Shown here piece after piece: positions 22,401 to 34,320 of a stretch of DNA of 64,000 nucleotides. Origin of the DNA: Nomia melanderi (taxonomy: Eukaryota > Arthropoda > Insecta > Hymenoptera > Halictidae); contig NW_027475144.1 of NCBI RefSeq assembly GCF_051020985.1, positions 1,426,001-1,490,000 of the forward strand, read 5' to 3'. A program made the translations under genes and the position numbers. Positions within the stretch are counted from its first letter, which is position 1. Each line of letters starts with the position of its first letter. The notes below the pieces were generated by a model. The model worked only from the letters and a program-made list of their open reading frames with translations. It was not told where the DNA came from and did not search any database.

Positions 22401-25400
22401 ATAAACCAAAGTGAATTATCCGTAGGAGGCCCTGGCGCATGAATCTGTGCAGCGGGAACGACCTCGGAACACCAGGGACCGAGAAAACCACCGTCTCATG
22501 GGGCCGGACACTCAGGGTCAGTGAAAAATCCAATATATATGTGGTGATATCTCGGGTGCTATTACAGATAGCGCAATAAATCAAAGTGCATTGTCTGCAG
22601 GAGGCCCTGGCGCATGAATCTGTGCAGCGGCAACGACCTCGGACCACCAGGGGCCGAGAAAACGACCGTCTCATGGGGCCGGACACTCAGGGTCAGTGAA
22701 AAATCCAATATATATCTGCTGATATCTCGGGTGCTATTACAGATAGCGCAATAAATCAAAGTGCATTGTCTGTAGGAGGCCCTGGCGCATGAATCTGTGC
22801 AGCGGGAACGACCTCGGACCACCAGGGGCCGAGAAAACCACAGTCTCATGGGGCCGGACACTCAGGGTCAGGGGAAAATCCAATATATATCTGGTGATAT
22901 CTCGGGTGCTATTAGAGATAGCGCAATAAGCCAAAGGGAATTATCTGCAGGAGGCCCTGGCGCATGCATCTGTGCAGCGGGAACGACCTCGGACCACCAG
23001 GGGCCGAGAAAACCACAGTCTCATGGGGCCGGACACTCAGGGTCAGGGGAAAATCCAATATATATCTGGTGATATCTCGGGTGCTATTAGAGATAGCGCA
23101 ATAAATCAAAGTGCATTGTCTGTAGGAGGCCCTGGCGCATGAATCTGTGCAGCGGGAACGACCTCGGAACACCAGGGACCGAGAAAACCACCGTCTCATG
23201 GGGCCGGACACTCAGGGTCAGTGAAAAATCCAATATATATGTGGTGATATCTCGGGTGCTATTAGAGATAGCGCAATAAACCAAAGTGAATTATCTGCAG
23301 GAGGCCCTGGCGCATGAATCTGTGCAACGGGAAGGACCCCGGACCACCAGGGGCCGAGAAAACCACAGTCTCATGGGGCCGGACACTCAGGGTCAGGGGA
23401 AAATCCAATATATATCTGATGATATCTCGGGTGCTATAACAGATAGCGCAATAAATCAAAGTGAATTATCCGTAGGAGGCCCTGGCGCATGAATCTGTGC
23501 AGCGGGAACGACCTCGGAACACCAGGGACCGAGAAAACCACAGTCTCATGGAGCCGGACACTCAGGGTCAGGGGAAAATCCCATATATATATCTGGTGAC
23601 ATCTCGGGTGCTATTAGAGATAGCGCAATAAATCAAAGTGCATTGTCTGTAGGAGGCCCTGGCGCATGAATCTGTGCAGCGGGAACGACCTCGGACCACC
23701 AGGGGCCGAAAAAACCACAGTCTCATGGGGCCGGACACTCAGGGTCAGGGTAAAATCCAATATATATCTGGTGATATCTCGGGTGCTATTACAGATAGCG
23801 CAATAAATCAAAGTGCATTGTCTGTAGGAGGCCCTGGCGCATGAATCTGTGCAGCGGGAACGACCTCGGACCACCAGGGGCCGAGAAAACGACCGCCTCA
23901 TGGGGCCGGACCCTCAGGGTCAGTGAAAAATCCAATATATATCTGGTGATATCTCGGGTGCTATTAGAGACAGCGCAATAAACCAAAGTGAATTATCTGC
24001 AGGGGGCCCTGGCGCATGAATCTGTGCAACGGGAACGACCTCGGACCACCAGGGGCCGAGAAAACCACAGTCTCATGGGGCCGGACACTCAGGGTCGGGG
24101 AAAAATCCAATATATATCTGGTGATATCTCGGGTGCTATTAGAGATAGCGCAATAAACCAAAGTGAATTGTCTGCAGGAGGCCCTGGCGCATGAATCTGG
24201 CCAGCGGGAACGACCTCGGACCACCAGCGGCCGAGAGAACCACCGTCTCATGGGGCCGGACACTCAGGGTCGGGGAAAAATCCAATATATATCTGGTGAT
24301 ATCTCGGGTGCTATTAGAGATAGCGCAATAAACCAAAGTGAATTGTCTGCAGGAGGCCCTGGCGCATGAATCTGTGCAGCGGGAACGATCTCGGACCATC
24401 AGGGGCCGAGAAAACCACAGTCTCATGGGGCCGGACACTCAGGGTCAGGGGAAAATCCAATATATATCTGGTGATATCTCGGGTGCTATTAGAGATAGCG
24501 CAATAAATCAATGTGCATTGTCCGTAGGAGGCCCTGGCGCATGAATCTGTGCAACGGGAACGTCCTCGGACCACCAGGGGCCGAGAAAACCACAGTCTCA
24601 TGGGGCCGGACACTCAGGGTCAGGGGAAAATCCAATATAGATCTGGTGATATCTCGGGTGCTATTAGAGACAGCGCAATAAACCAAAGTGAATTATCTGC
24701 AGGGGGCCCTGGCGCATGAATCTGTGCAACGGGAACGACCTCGGACCACCAGGGGCCGAGAAAACCACAGTCTCATGGGGCCGGACACTCAGGGTCAGGG
24801 GAAAATCCAATATATATCTGGTGATATCTCGGGTGCTATTAGAGATAGCGCAATAAATCAATGTGCATTGTCCGTAGGAGGCCCTGGCGCATGAATCTGT
24901 GCAGCGGGAACGACCTCGGAACACCAGGGACCGAGAAAACCACCGTCTCATGGGGCCGGACACTCAGGGTCAGGGGAAAATCCAATATAGATCTGGTGAT
25001 ATCTCGGGTGCTATTACAGATAGCGCAATAAATCAAAGTGCATTACCTGTAGGAGGCCCTGGCGCATGATTCTGTGCAGCGGGAACGTCCTCGGACCTCC
25101 AGGGGCCGAGACAACGACCGTCTCATGGGGCCGGACACTCAGGGTCAGGGTAAAATCCAATATATATCTGGTGATATCTCGGGTGCTATAACAGATAGCG
25201 CAATAAATCAAAGTGCATTGTCTGTAGGAGGCCCTGGCGCATGAATCTGTGCAGCGGGAACGACCTCGGACCACCAGGGGCCGAGAAAACCACAGTCTCA
25301 TGGAGCCGGACACTCAGGGTCATGGGAAAATCCAATATATATCTGGTGATATCTCGGGTGCTATTAGAGATAGCGCAATAAACCAAAGTGAATTATCCGT

Positions 25401-26859
25401 AGGAGGCCCTGGCGCATGAATCTGTGCAGCGGGAACGACCTCGGAACACCAGGGACCGAGAAAACCACCGTCTCATGGGGCCGGACACTCAGGGTCAGTG
25501 AAAAATCCAATATATATGTGGTGATATCTCGGGTGGTATTACAGATAGCGCAATAAATCAAAGTGCATTGTCTGTAGGAGGCCCTGGCGCATGAATCTGT
25601 GCAGCGGGAACGACCTCGGACCACCAGGGGCCGAAAAAACCACAGTCTCATGGGGCCGGACACTCAGGGTCAGGGTAAAATCCAATATATATCTGGTGAT
25701 ATCTCGGGTGCTATTACAGATAGCGCAATAAATCAAAGAGCATTGTCTGTAGGAGGCCCTGGCGCATGAATCTGTGCAGCGGGAACGACCTCGGACCACC
25801 AGGGGCCGAGAAAACGACCGCCTCATGGGGCCGGACCCTCAGGGTCAGTGAAAAATCCAATATATATCTGGTGATATCTCGGGTGCTATTAGAGACAGCG
25901 CAATAAACCAAAGTGAATTATCTGCAGGGGGCCCTGGCGCATGAATCTGTGCAACGGGAACGACCTCGGACCACCAGAGGCCGAGAAAACCACAGTCTCA
26001 TGGGTCCGGACACTCAGGGTCAGGGGAAAATCCAATATATATCTGGTGATATCTCGGGTGCTATTAGAGATAGCGCAATAAATCAATGTGCATTGTCCGT
26101 AGGAGGCCCTGGCGCATGAATCTGTGCAGCGGGAACGACCTCGGAACACCAGGGACCGAGAAAACCACCGTCTCATGGGGCCGGACACTCAGGGTCAGTG
26201 AAAAATCCAATATATATGTGGTGATATCTCGGGTGCTATTACAGATAGCGCAATAAATCAAAGTGCATTGTCTGTAGGAGGCCCTGGCGCATGAATCTGT
26301 GCAGCGGGAACGACCTCGGACCACCAGGGGCCGAAAAAACCACAGTCTCATGGGGCCGGACACTCAGGGTCAGGGTAAAATCCAATATATATCTGGTGAT
26401 ATCTCGGGTGCTATTACAGATAGCGCAATAAGCCAAAGGGAATTATCTGCAGGAGGCCCTGGCGCATGCATCTGTGCAGCGGGAACGACCTCGGACCACC
26501 AGGGGCCGAGAAAACGACCGTCTCATGGGGCCGGACGCTCAGGGTCAGTGAAAAATCCAATATATATCTGATGATATCTCGGGTGCTATTAGAGATAGCG
26601 CAATAAACCAAAGTGAATTATCCGTAGGAGGCCCTGGCGCATGAATCTGTGCAGCGGGAACGACCTCGGAACACCAGGGACCGAGAAAACCACCGTCTCA
26701 TGGGGCCGGACACTCAGGGTCAGTGAAAAATCCAATATATATGTGGTGATATCTCGGGTGCTATTACAGATAGCGCAATAAATCAAAGTGCATTGTCTGC
26801 AGGAGGCCCTGGCGCATGAATCTGTGCAGCGGCAACGACCTCGGACCACCAGGGGCCGA
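22401..26859 (+). repeat. Reshuffled monomer families a-d with others
   Basis: The a/b/c/d monomers of the preceding block recur in short runs (23,614-24,190 and 25,539-26,240) mixed with TTATCCGTAGG junction monomers, the CTGGCCAGCGG monomer (24,197) and TCCTCGGACCTCC monomers. A +2 expansion of the AT run at about 23,583 is unique in the window. A chimeric monomer at 24,361-24,480 joins ATCTCGGACCATC to the common GAGAAAACCACAG half. Confidence 0.8.
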
Positions 26860-27780
26860 GAAAACCACAGTCTCATGGGGCCGGACACTCAGGGTCAGGG
26901 GAAAATCCAATATATATCTGGTGATATCTCGGGTGCTATTAGAGATAGCGCAATAAACCAAAGTGAATTATCTGCAGGAGGCCCTGGCGCATGAATCTGT
27001 GCAGCGGGAACGACCTCGGACCACCAGGGGCCGAGAAAACCACAGTCTCATGGGGCCGGACACTCAGGGTCAGGGGAAAATCCAATATATATCTGGTGAT
27101 ATCTCGGGTGCTATTACAGATAGCGCAATACATCAAAGTGCATTGTCTGTAGGAGGCCCTGGCGCATGAATCTGGCCAGCGGGAACGACCTCGGACCACC
27201 AGCGGCCGAGAGAACCACCGTCTCATGGGGCCGGACACTCAGGGTCGGGGAAAAATCCAATATATATCTGGTGATATCTCGGGTGCTATTAGAGATAGCG
27301 CAATAAACCAAAGTGAATTGTCTGCAGGAGGTCCTCGCGCATGAATCTGTGCAGCGGGAACGATCTCGGACCATCAGGGGCCGAGAAAACCACAGTCTCA
27401 TGGGGCCGGACACTCAGGGTCAGGGGAAAATCCAATATATATCTGGTGATATCTCGGGTGCTATTACAGATAGAGCAATAAATCAAAGTGCATTGTCTGT
27501 AGGAGGCCCTGGCGCATGAATGTGTGCAGCGGGAACGACCTCGGACCACCAGGGGCCGAGAAAACCGCAGTCTCATGGGGCCGGACACTCAGGGTCAGGG
27601 AAAAATCCAATATATATCTGGTGATATCTCGGGTAGTATTACAGATATCGCAGTAAACCAAAAGTGAATTATCTGCAGGAGGCCCTGGCGCATGCATCTG
27701 TGCAGCGGGAATGACCTCGGACCACCAGGGGCCGAGAAAACCACAGTCTCATGGGGCCGGACACTCAGGGTCAGGGAAAA
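26860..27780 (+). repeat. Block duplicated at +3,151, copy 1
   Basis: About five monomers recur at 30,011-30,930, exactly 3,151 bp downstream. Shared rare markers are ATACATC, CTGGCCAGCGG (27,172), GGTCCTCGCGCATG (about 27,330), GATAGAGCAATAA with GAATGTGTGC, and the odd junction GGGTAGTATT...ATATCGCAGTAAACC with an extra A (about 27,660). One difference is TACAG here against TAGAG in the partner. Confidence 0.87.
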
Positions 27781-29039
27781 TTCCAATATATATCTGGTGA
27801 TATCTCGGGTGCTATTAGAGACAGCGCAATAAACCAAAGTGAATTATCTGCAGGGGGCCCTGGCGCATGAATCTGTGCAACGGGAACGACCTCGGACCAC
27901 CAGGGGCCGAGAAAACCACAGTCTCATGGGGCCGGACACTCAGGGTCAGGGGAAAATCCAATATATATCTGGTGATATCTCGGGTGCTATTAGAGATAGC
28001 GCAATAAATCAAAGTGCATTGTCTGTAGGAGGCCCTGGCGCATGAATCTGTGCAGCGGGAACGACCTCGGAACACCAGGGACCGAGAAAACCACCGTCTC
28101 ATGGGGCCGGACACCCAGGGTCAGTGAAAAATCCAATATATATGTGGTGATATCTCGGGTGCTATTAGAGATAGCGCAATAAACCAAAGTGAATTATCTG
28201 CAGGAGGCCCTGGCGCATGAATCTGTGCAACGGGAACGACCCCGGACCACCAGGGGCCGAGAAAACCACAGTCTCATGGGGCCGGAAACTCAGGGTCAGG
28301 GGAAAATCCAATATAGATCTGGTGATATCTCGGGTGCTATTACAGATAGCGCAATAAACCAAAGTGAATTATCTGCAGGAGGCCCTTGCGCATGAATCTG
28401 TGCAACGGGAACGTCCTCGGACCACCAGGGGCCGCGAAAACCACAGTCTCATGGGGCCGGACACTCAGGGTCATGGGAAAATCCAATATAGATCTGGTGA
28501 TATCTCGGGTGCTATTACAGATAGCAAAATAAATCAAAGTGCATTACCTGTAGGAGGCCCTGGCGCATGAATCTGTGCAGCGGGAACGTCCTCGGACCTC
28601 CAGGAGCCGAGACAACGACCGTCTCATGGGGCCGGAAACTCAGGGTCAGGGGAAAATCCAATATAGATCTGGTGATATCTCGGGTGCTATTACAGATAGC
28701 GCAATAAACCAAAGTGAATTATCTGCAGGAGGCCCTTGCGCATGAATCTGTGCAACGGGAACGTCCTCGGACCACCAGGGGCCGAGAAAACCACAGTCTC
28801 ATGGGGCCGGACACTCAGGGTCAGGGGAAAATCCAATATAGATCTGGTGATATCTCGGGTGCTATTACAGATAGCGCAATAAACCAAAGTGAATTATCTG
28901 CAGGAGGCCCTTGCGCATGAATCTGTGCAGCGGGAACGACCTCGGACCACCAGGGGCCGAGAAAACGACCGCCTCATGGGGCCGGACCCTCAGGGTCAGT
29001 GAAAAATCCAATATATATCTGGTGATATCTCGGGTGCTA
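27781..29039 (+). repeat. Mixed monomers with CCCTTGCGCATG clusters
   Basis: Contains the GCAGGGGGCCC monomer, a GGAACACCAGG monomer with GGACACCCAGG (shared with about 31,611 at +3,501), and three CCCTTGCGCATG monomers at about 28,383, 28,733 and 28,908 (spacings of two monomers and one). A monomer at 28,558-28,732 is chimeric: TCCTCGGACCTCC 5' half and GGAAACTCAGG...AGGGGAAAATCC...AGATCTGG 3' half. Confidence 0.75.
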
Positions 29040-30010
29040 TTAGAGACAGCGCAATAAACCAAAGTGAATTATCTGCAGGGGGCCCTGGCGCATGAATCTG
29101 TGCAACGGGAACGACCTCGGACCACCAGGGGCCGAGAAAACCACAGTCTCATGGGGCCGGACACTCAGGGTCAGGGGAAAATCCAATATAGATCTGGTGA
29201 TATCTCGGCTGCTATTACAGATAGCGCAATAAACCAAAGTGAATTATCTGCAGGAGGCCCTTGCGCATGAATCTGTGCAACGGGAACGTCCTCGGACCAC
29301 CAGGGGCCGAGAAAGCCACAGTCTCATGGGGCCGGACACTCAGGGTCATGGGAAAATCCAATATAGATCTGGTGATATCTCGGGTGCTATTACAGATAGC
29401 AAAATAAATCAAAGTGCATTACCTGTAGGAGGCCCTGGCGCATGAATCTGTGCAGCGGGAACGTCCTCGGACCTCCAGGAGCCGAGACAACGACCGTCTC
29501 ATGGGGCCGGACACTCAGGGTCAAGGTAAAATCCAATATATATCTGGTGATATCTCGGGTGCTATAACAGATAGCGCAATAAATCAAAGTGCATTGTCTG
29601 TAGGAGGCCCTGGCGCATGAATCTGTGCAGCGGGAACGACCTCGGACCACCAGGGGCCGAGAAAAGCACAGTCTCATGGGGCCGGACACTCAGGGTCAGG
29701 GTAAAATCCAATATATATCTGGTGATATCTCGGCTGCTATTACAGATAGCGCAATAAACCAAAGTGAATTATCTGCAGGAGGCCCTGGCGCATGAATCTG
29801 TGCAGCGGGAACGACCTCGGACCACCAGGGGCCGAGAAAACCACAGTCTCATGGGGCCGGACACTCAGGGTCAGTGAAAAATCCAATATATATCTGCTGA
29901 TATCTCGGGTGCTATTACAGATAGCGCAATAAATCAAAGTGCATTGTTTGTAGGAGGCCCTGGCGCATGAATCTGTGCAGCGGGAACGACCTCGGACCAC
30001 CAGGGGCCGA
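29040..30010 (+). repeat. Triplicated block, copy 1 (also at 36.7 and 42.8 kb)
   Basis: The monomer order GCAGGGGGCCC, CTCGGCTGC, CCCTTGCGCATG with GAGAAAGCC, TCATGGGAAAATCC, GATAGCAAAATAAATC, CCTCCAGGAGCC recurs at 36,720-37,530 (offset 7,877) and 42,846-43,670 (offset a further 6,126). Here the fourth monomer has GGGAACGTCC, while the other two copies share GGGAGCGTCC, so those two are the closer relatives. Confidence 0.87.
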
Positions 30011-30930
30011 GAAAACCACAGTCTCATGGGGCCGGACACTCAGGGTCAGGGGAATATCCAATATATATCTGGTGATATCTCGGGTGCTATTAGAGATAGC
30101 GCAATAAACCAAAGTGAATTATCTGCAGGAGGCCCTGGCGCATGAATCTGTGCAGCGGGAACGACCTCGGACCACCAGGGGCCGAGAAAACCACAGTCTC
30201 ATGGGGCCGGACACTCAGGGTCAGGGGAAAATCCAATATATATCTGGTGATATCTCGGGTGCTATTACAGATAGCGCAATACATCAAAGTGCATTGTCTG
30301 TAGGAGGCCCTGGCGCATGAATCTGGCCAGCGGGAACGACCTCGGACCACCAGCGGCCGAGAGAACCACCGTCTCATGGGGCCGGACACTCAGGGTCGGG
30401 GAAAAATCCAATATATATCTGGTGATATCTCGGGTGCTATTAGAGATAGCGCAATAAACCAAAGTGAATTGTCTGCAGGAGGTCCTCGCGCATGAATCTG
30501 TGCAGCGGGAACGATCTCGGACCATCAGGGGCCGAGAAAACCACAGTCTCATGGGGCCGGACACTCAGGGTCAGGGGAAAATCCAATATATATCTGGTGA
30601 TATCTCGGGTGCTATTACAGATAGAGCAATAAATCAAAGTGCATTGTCTGTAGGAGGCCCTGGCGCATGAATGTGTGCAGCGGGAACGACCTCGGACCAC
30701 CAGGGGCCGAGAAAACCGCAGTCTCATGGGGCCGGACACTCAGGGTCAGGGAAAAATCCAATATATATCTGGTGATATCTCGGGTAGTATTAGAGATATC
30801 GCAGTAAACCAAAAGTGAATTATCTGCAGGAGGCCCTGGCGCATGCATCTGTGCAGCGGGAATGACCTCGGACCACCAGGGGCCGAGAAAACCACAGTCT
30901 CATGGGGCCGGACACTCAGGGTCAGGGAAA
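30011..30930 (+). repeat. Block duplicated at +3,151, copy 2
   Basis: Partner of 26,860-27,780. It keeps ATACATC, CTGGCCAGCGG (30,322), GGTCCTCGCGCATG (about 30,481), GATAGAGCAATAA, and the ATATCGCAGTAAACC junction with its extra A (about 30,811). Confidence 0.87.
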
Positions 30931-31837
30931 AATCCAATATATATCTGGTGATATCTCGGGCGCTATTAGAGATAGCGCAATAAGCCAAAGGGAATTATCT
31001 GCAGGAGGCCCTGGCGCATGCATCTGTGCAGCGGGAACGACCTAGGACCACCAGGGGCCGAGAAAACCACCGTCTCATGGGGCCGGACACTCAGGGTAAG
31101 GGAAAAATCCAATATACATCTGGTGATATCTCGGGTGCTATTAGAGATAGCGCAATAAACGAAAGTGAATTATCTGCAGGAGGCCCTGGCGCATGAATCT
31201 GTGCAGCGGGAACGACCGCGGACCACCAGGGGCCGAGAAAACCACCGTCTCATGGGGCCGGACACTCAGGGTCAGGGAAAAATCCAATATATATCTGGTG
31301 ATATCTCGGGTGCTATTAGAGATAGCGCAATAAACCAAAGTGAGTTATCTGCAGGAGGCCCTGGCGCATGAATCTGTGCAACGGGAACGACCTCGGACCA
31401 CCAGGGGCCGAGAAAACCACAGTCTCATGGGGCCGGACACTCAGGGTCAGGGGAAAATCCAATATATATCTGGTGATATCTCGGGTGCTATTAGAGATAG
31501 CGCAATAAATCAAAGTGCATTGTCTGTAGGAGGCCCTGGCGCATGAATCTGTGCAGCGGGAACGACCTCGGAACACCAGGGACCGAGAAAACCACCGTCT
31601 CATGGGGCCGGACACCCAGGGTCAGTGAAAAATCCAATATATATGTGGTGATATCTCGGGTGCTATTAGAGATAGCGCAATAAACCAAAGTGAATTATCT
31701 GCAGGAGGCCCTGGCGCATGAATCTGTGCAACGGGAACGACCCCGGACCACCAGGGGCCGAGAAAACCACAGTCTCATGGGGCCGGACACTCAGGGTCAG
31801 GGGAAAATCCAATATATATCTGGTGATATCTCGGGTG
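30931..31837 (+). repeat. Mixed monomers between duplicated blocks
   Basis: Five monomers: the perfect-dyad GCGCTAT form with AATAAGCC (about 30,959), CCTAGGACC (about 31,042), GACCGCGGACC (about 31,214), and a GGAACACCAGG monomer with GGACACCCAGG that matches 28,110 at 3,501 bp. The order resembles 35,690-36,060 and 51,967-52,340. Confidence 0.7.
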
Positions 31838-34320
31838 CTATAACAGATAGCGCAATAAATCAAAGTGCATTGTCTGTAGGAGGCCCTGGCGCATGAATCT
31901 GTGCAGCGCGAACGACCTCGGACCACCAGGGGCCGAGAAAACCACAGTCTCATGGGGCCGGACACTCAGGGTCAGGGGAAAATCCAATATATATCTGGTG
32001 ATATCTCGGGTGCTATTACAGATAGAGCAATAAATCAAAGTGCATTGTCTGTAGGAGGCCCTGGCGCATGAATGTGTGCAGCGGGAACGACCTCGGACCA
32101 CCAGGGGCCGAGAAAACCGCAGTCTCATGGGGCCGGACTCTCAGGGTCAGGGAAAAATCCAATATATATCTGGTGATATCTCGGGCGCTATTAGAGATAG
32201 CGCAATAAGCCAAACGGAATTATCTGCAGGAGGCCCTGGCGCATGAATCTGTGCAGCGGGAACGATCTCGGACCATCAGGGGCCGAGACATCCACCGTCT
32301 CATGGGGCCGGACACTCAGGGTCAGGGAAAAATCCAATATAAATCTGGTGATATCTCGGGTGCTATTACAGATAGCGCAATAAATCAAAGTGCATGGTCT
32401 GTAGGAGACCCTGGCGCATGAACCTGTGCAGCGGGAACGACCTCGGACCACCAGGGGCCGAGACAACGACCGTCTCATGGGGCCGGACACTCAGGGTCAG
32501 GGTAAAATCCAATATATATCTGGTGATATCTCGGGTGCTATAACAGATAGCGCAATAAATCAAAGTGCATTGTCTGTAGGAGGCCCTGGCGCATGAATCT
32601 GTGCAGCGGGAACGTCCTCGGACCTCCAGGGGCCGAGACAACGACCGTCTCATGGGGCCGGACATTCAGGGTCAGGATAAAATCCAATATATATCTGGTG
32701 ATATCTCGGGTGCTATAACAGATAGCGCAATAAATCAAAGTGCATTGTCTGTAGGAGGCCCTGGCGCATGAATCTGTGCAGCGGGAACGACCTCGGACCA
32801 CCAGGGGCCGAGAAAACCACAGTCTCATGGGGCCGGACACTCAGGGTCAGGGGAAAATCCAATATATATCTGGTGATATCTCGGGTGCTATTACAGATAG
32901 AGCAATAAATCAAAGTGCATTGTCTGTAGGAGGCCCTGGCGCATGAATGTGTGCAGCGGGAACGGCCTCGGACCACCAGGGGCCGAGAAAACCGCAGTCT
33001 CATGGGGCCGGACTCTCAGGGTCAGGGAAAAATCCAATATATATCTGGTGATATCTCGCGCGCTATTACAGATAGCGCAATAAGCCAAAGGGAATTATCT
33101 GCAGGAGGCCCTGGCGCATGAATCTGTGCAGCGGGAACGATCTCGGACCATCAGGGGCCGAGACATCCACCGTCTCATGGGGCCGGACACTCAGGGTCAG
33201 GGAAAAATCCAATATATATCTGGTGATATCTCGGGTGCTATTACAGATAGCGCAATAAATCAAAGTGCATTGTCTGTAGGAGGCCCTGGCGCATGAATCT
33301 GTGCAGCGGGAACGACCTCGGACCACCAGGGGCCGAGAAAACCACAGTCTCATGGGGCCGGACACTCAGGGTCAGGGGAAAATCCAATATAGATCTGGCG
33401 ATATCTCGGGTGCTATTACAGATAGCGCAATAAACCAAAGTGAATTATCTGCAGGAGGCCCTTGCGCATGAATCTGTGCAACGGGAACGTCCTCGGACCA
33501 CCAGGGGCCGAGAAAACCACAGTCTCATGGGGCCGGACACTCAGGGTCAGGGGAAAATCCAATATATATCTGGTGATATCTCGGGTGCTATTAGAGATAG
33601 CGCAATAAATCAAAGTGCATTGTCTGTAGGAGGCCCTGGCGCATGAATGTGTGCAGCGGGAACGACCTCGGACCACCATGGGCCGAGAAAACCGCAGTCT
33701 CATGGGGCCGGACACTCAGGGTCAGGGAAAAATCTAATATATATCTGGTGATATCTCGGGCGCTATTAGAGATAGCGCAATAAACCAAAGTGAATTATCT
33801 GCAGGAGGCCCTGGCGCATGAATCTGTGCAACGGGAACGACCCCGGACCACCAGGGGCCTAGAAAACCACAGTCTCATGGGGCCGGACACTCAGGGCCAG
33901 GGGAAAATCCAATATAGATCTGGTGATATCTCGGGTGCTATTACAGATAGCGCAATAAACCAAAGTGAATTATCTGCAGGAGGCCCTTGCGCATGAATCT
34001 GTGCAACGGGAACGTCCTCGGACCACCAGGGGCCGAGAAAACCACAGTCTCATGGGGCCGGACACTCAGGGTCAGGGGAAAATCCAATATAGATCTGGTG
34101 ATATCTCGGGTGCTATTACAGATAGCGCAATAAAACAAAGTGCATTACCTGTAGGAGGCCCTGGCGCTTGAATCTGTGCAGCGGGAACGTCCTCGGACGT
34201 CCAGGGGCCGAGACAACGACCGTCTCATGGGGCCGGACACTCAGGGTCAGGGTAAAATCCAATATATATCTGGTGATATCTCGGGTGCTATAACAGATAG
34301 CGCAATAAATCAAAGTGAAT
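31838..34320 (+). repeat. Relative of the 2,800-bp 16-mer, shortened copy
   Basis: About 14 monomers share rare markers, in order, with the 16-mer at 43.8-49.4 kb: GCAGCGCGAACG (31,905), GCCAAACGG (about 32,209), GTGCATGGTCTG (about 32,390), CTCGCGCGCTATT (about 33,056), CACCATGGGCC (about 33,675), AATCTAATATA (about 33,730), GGGGCCTAGAAAACC (about 33,855), CAGGGCCAGG (about 33,894), GCGCTTGAATC (about 34,164) and CGGACGTCC (about 34,194). Offsets to the later copies step from 12,427 to 12,777 to 12,602, so whole monomers were gained or lost between them. Confidence 0.86.
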
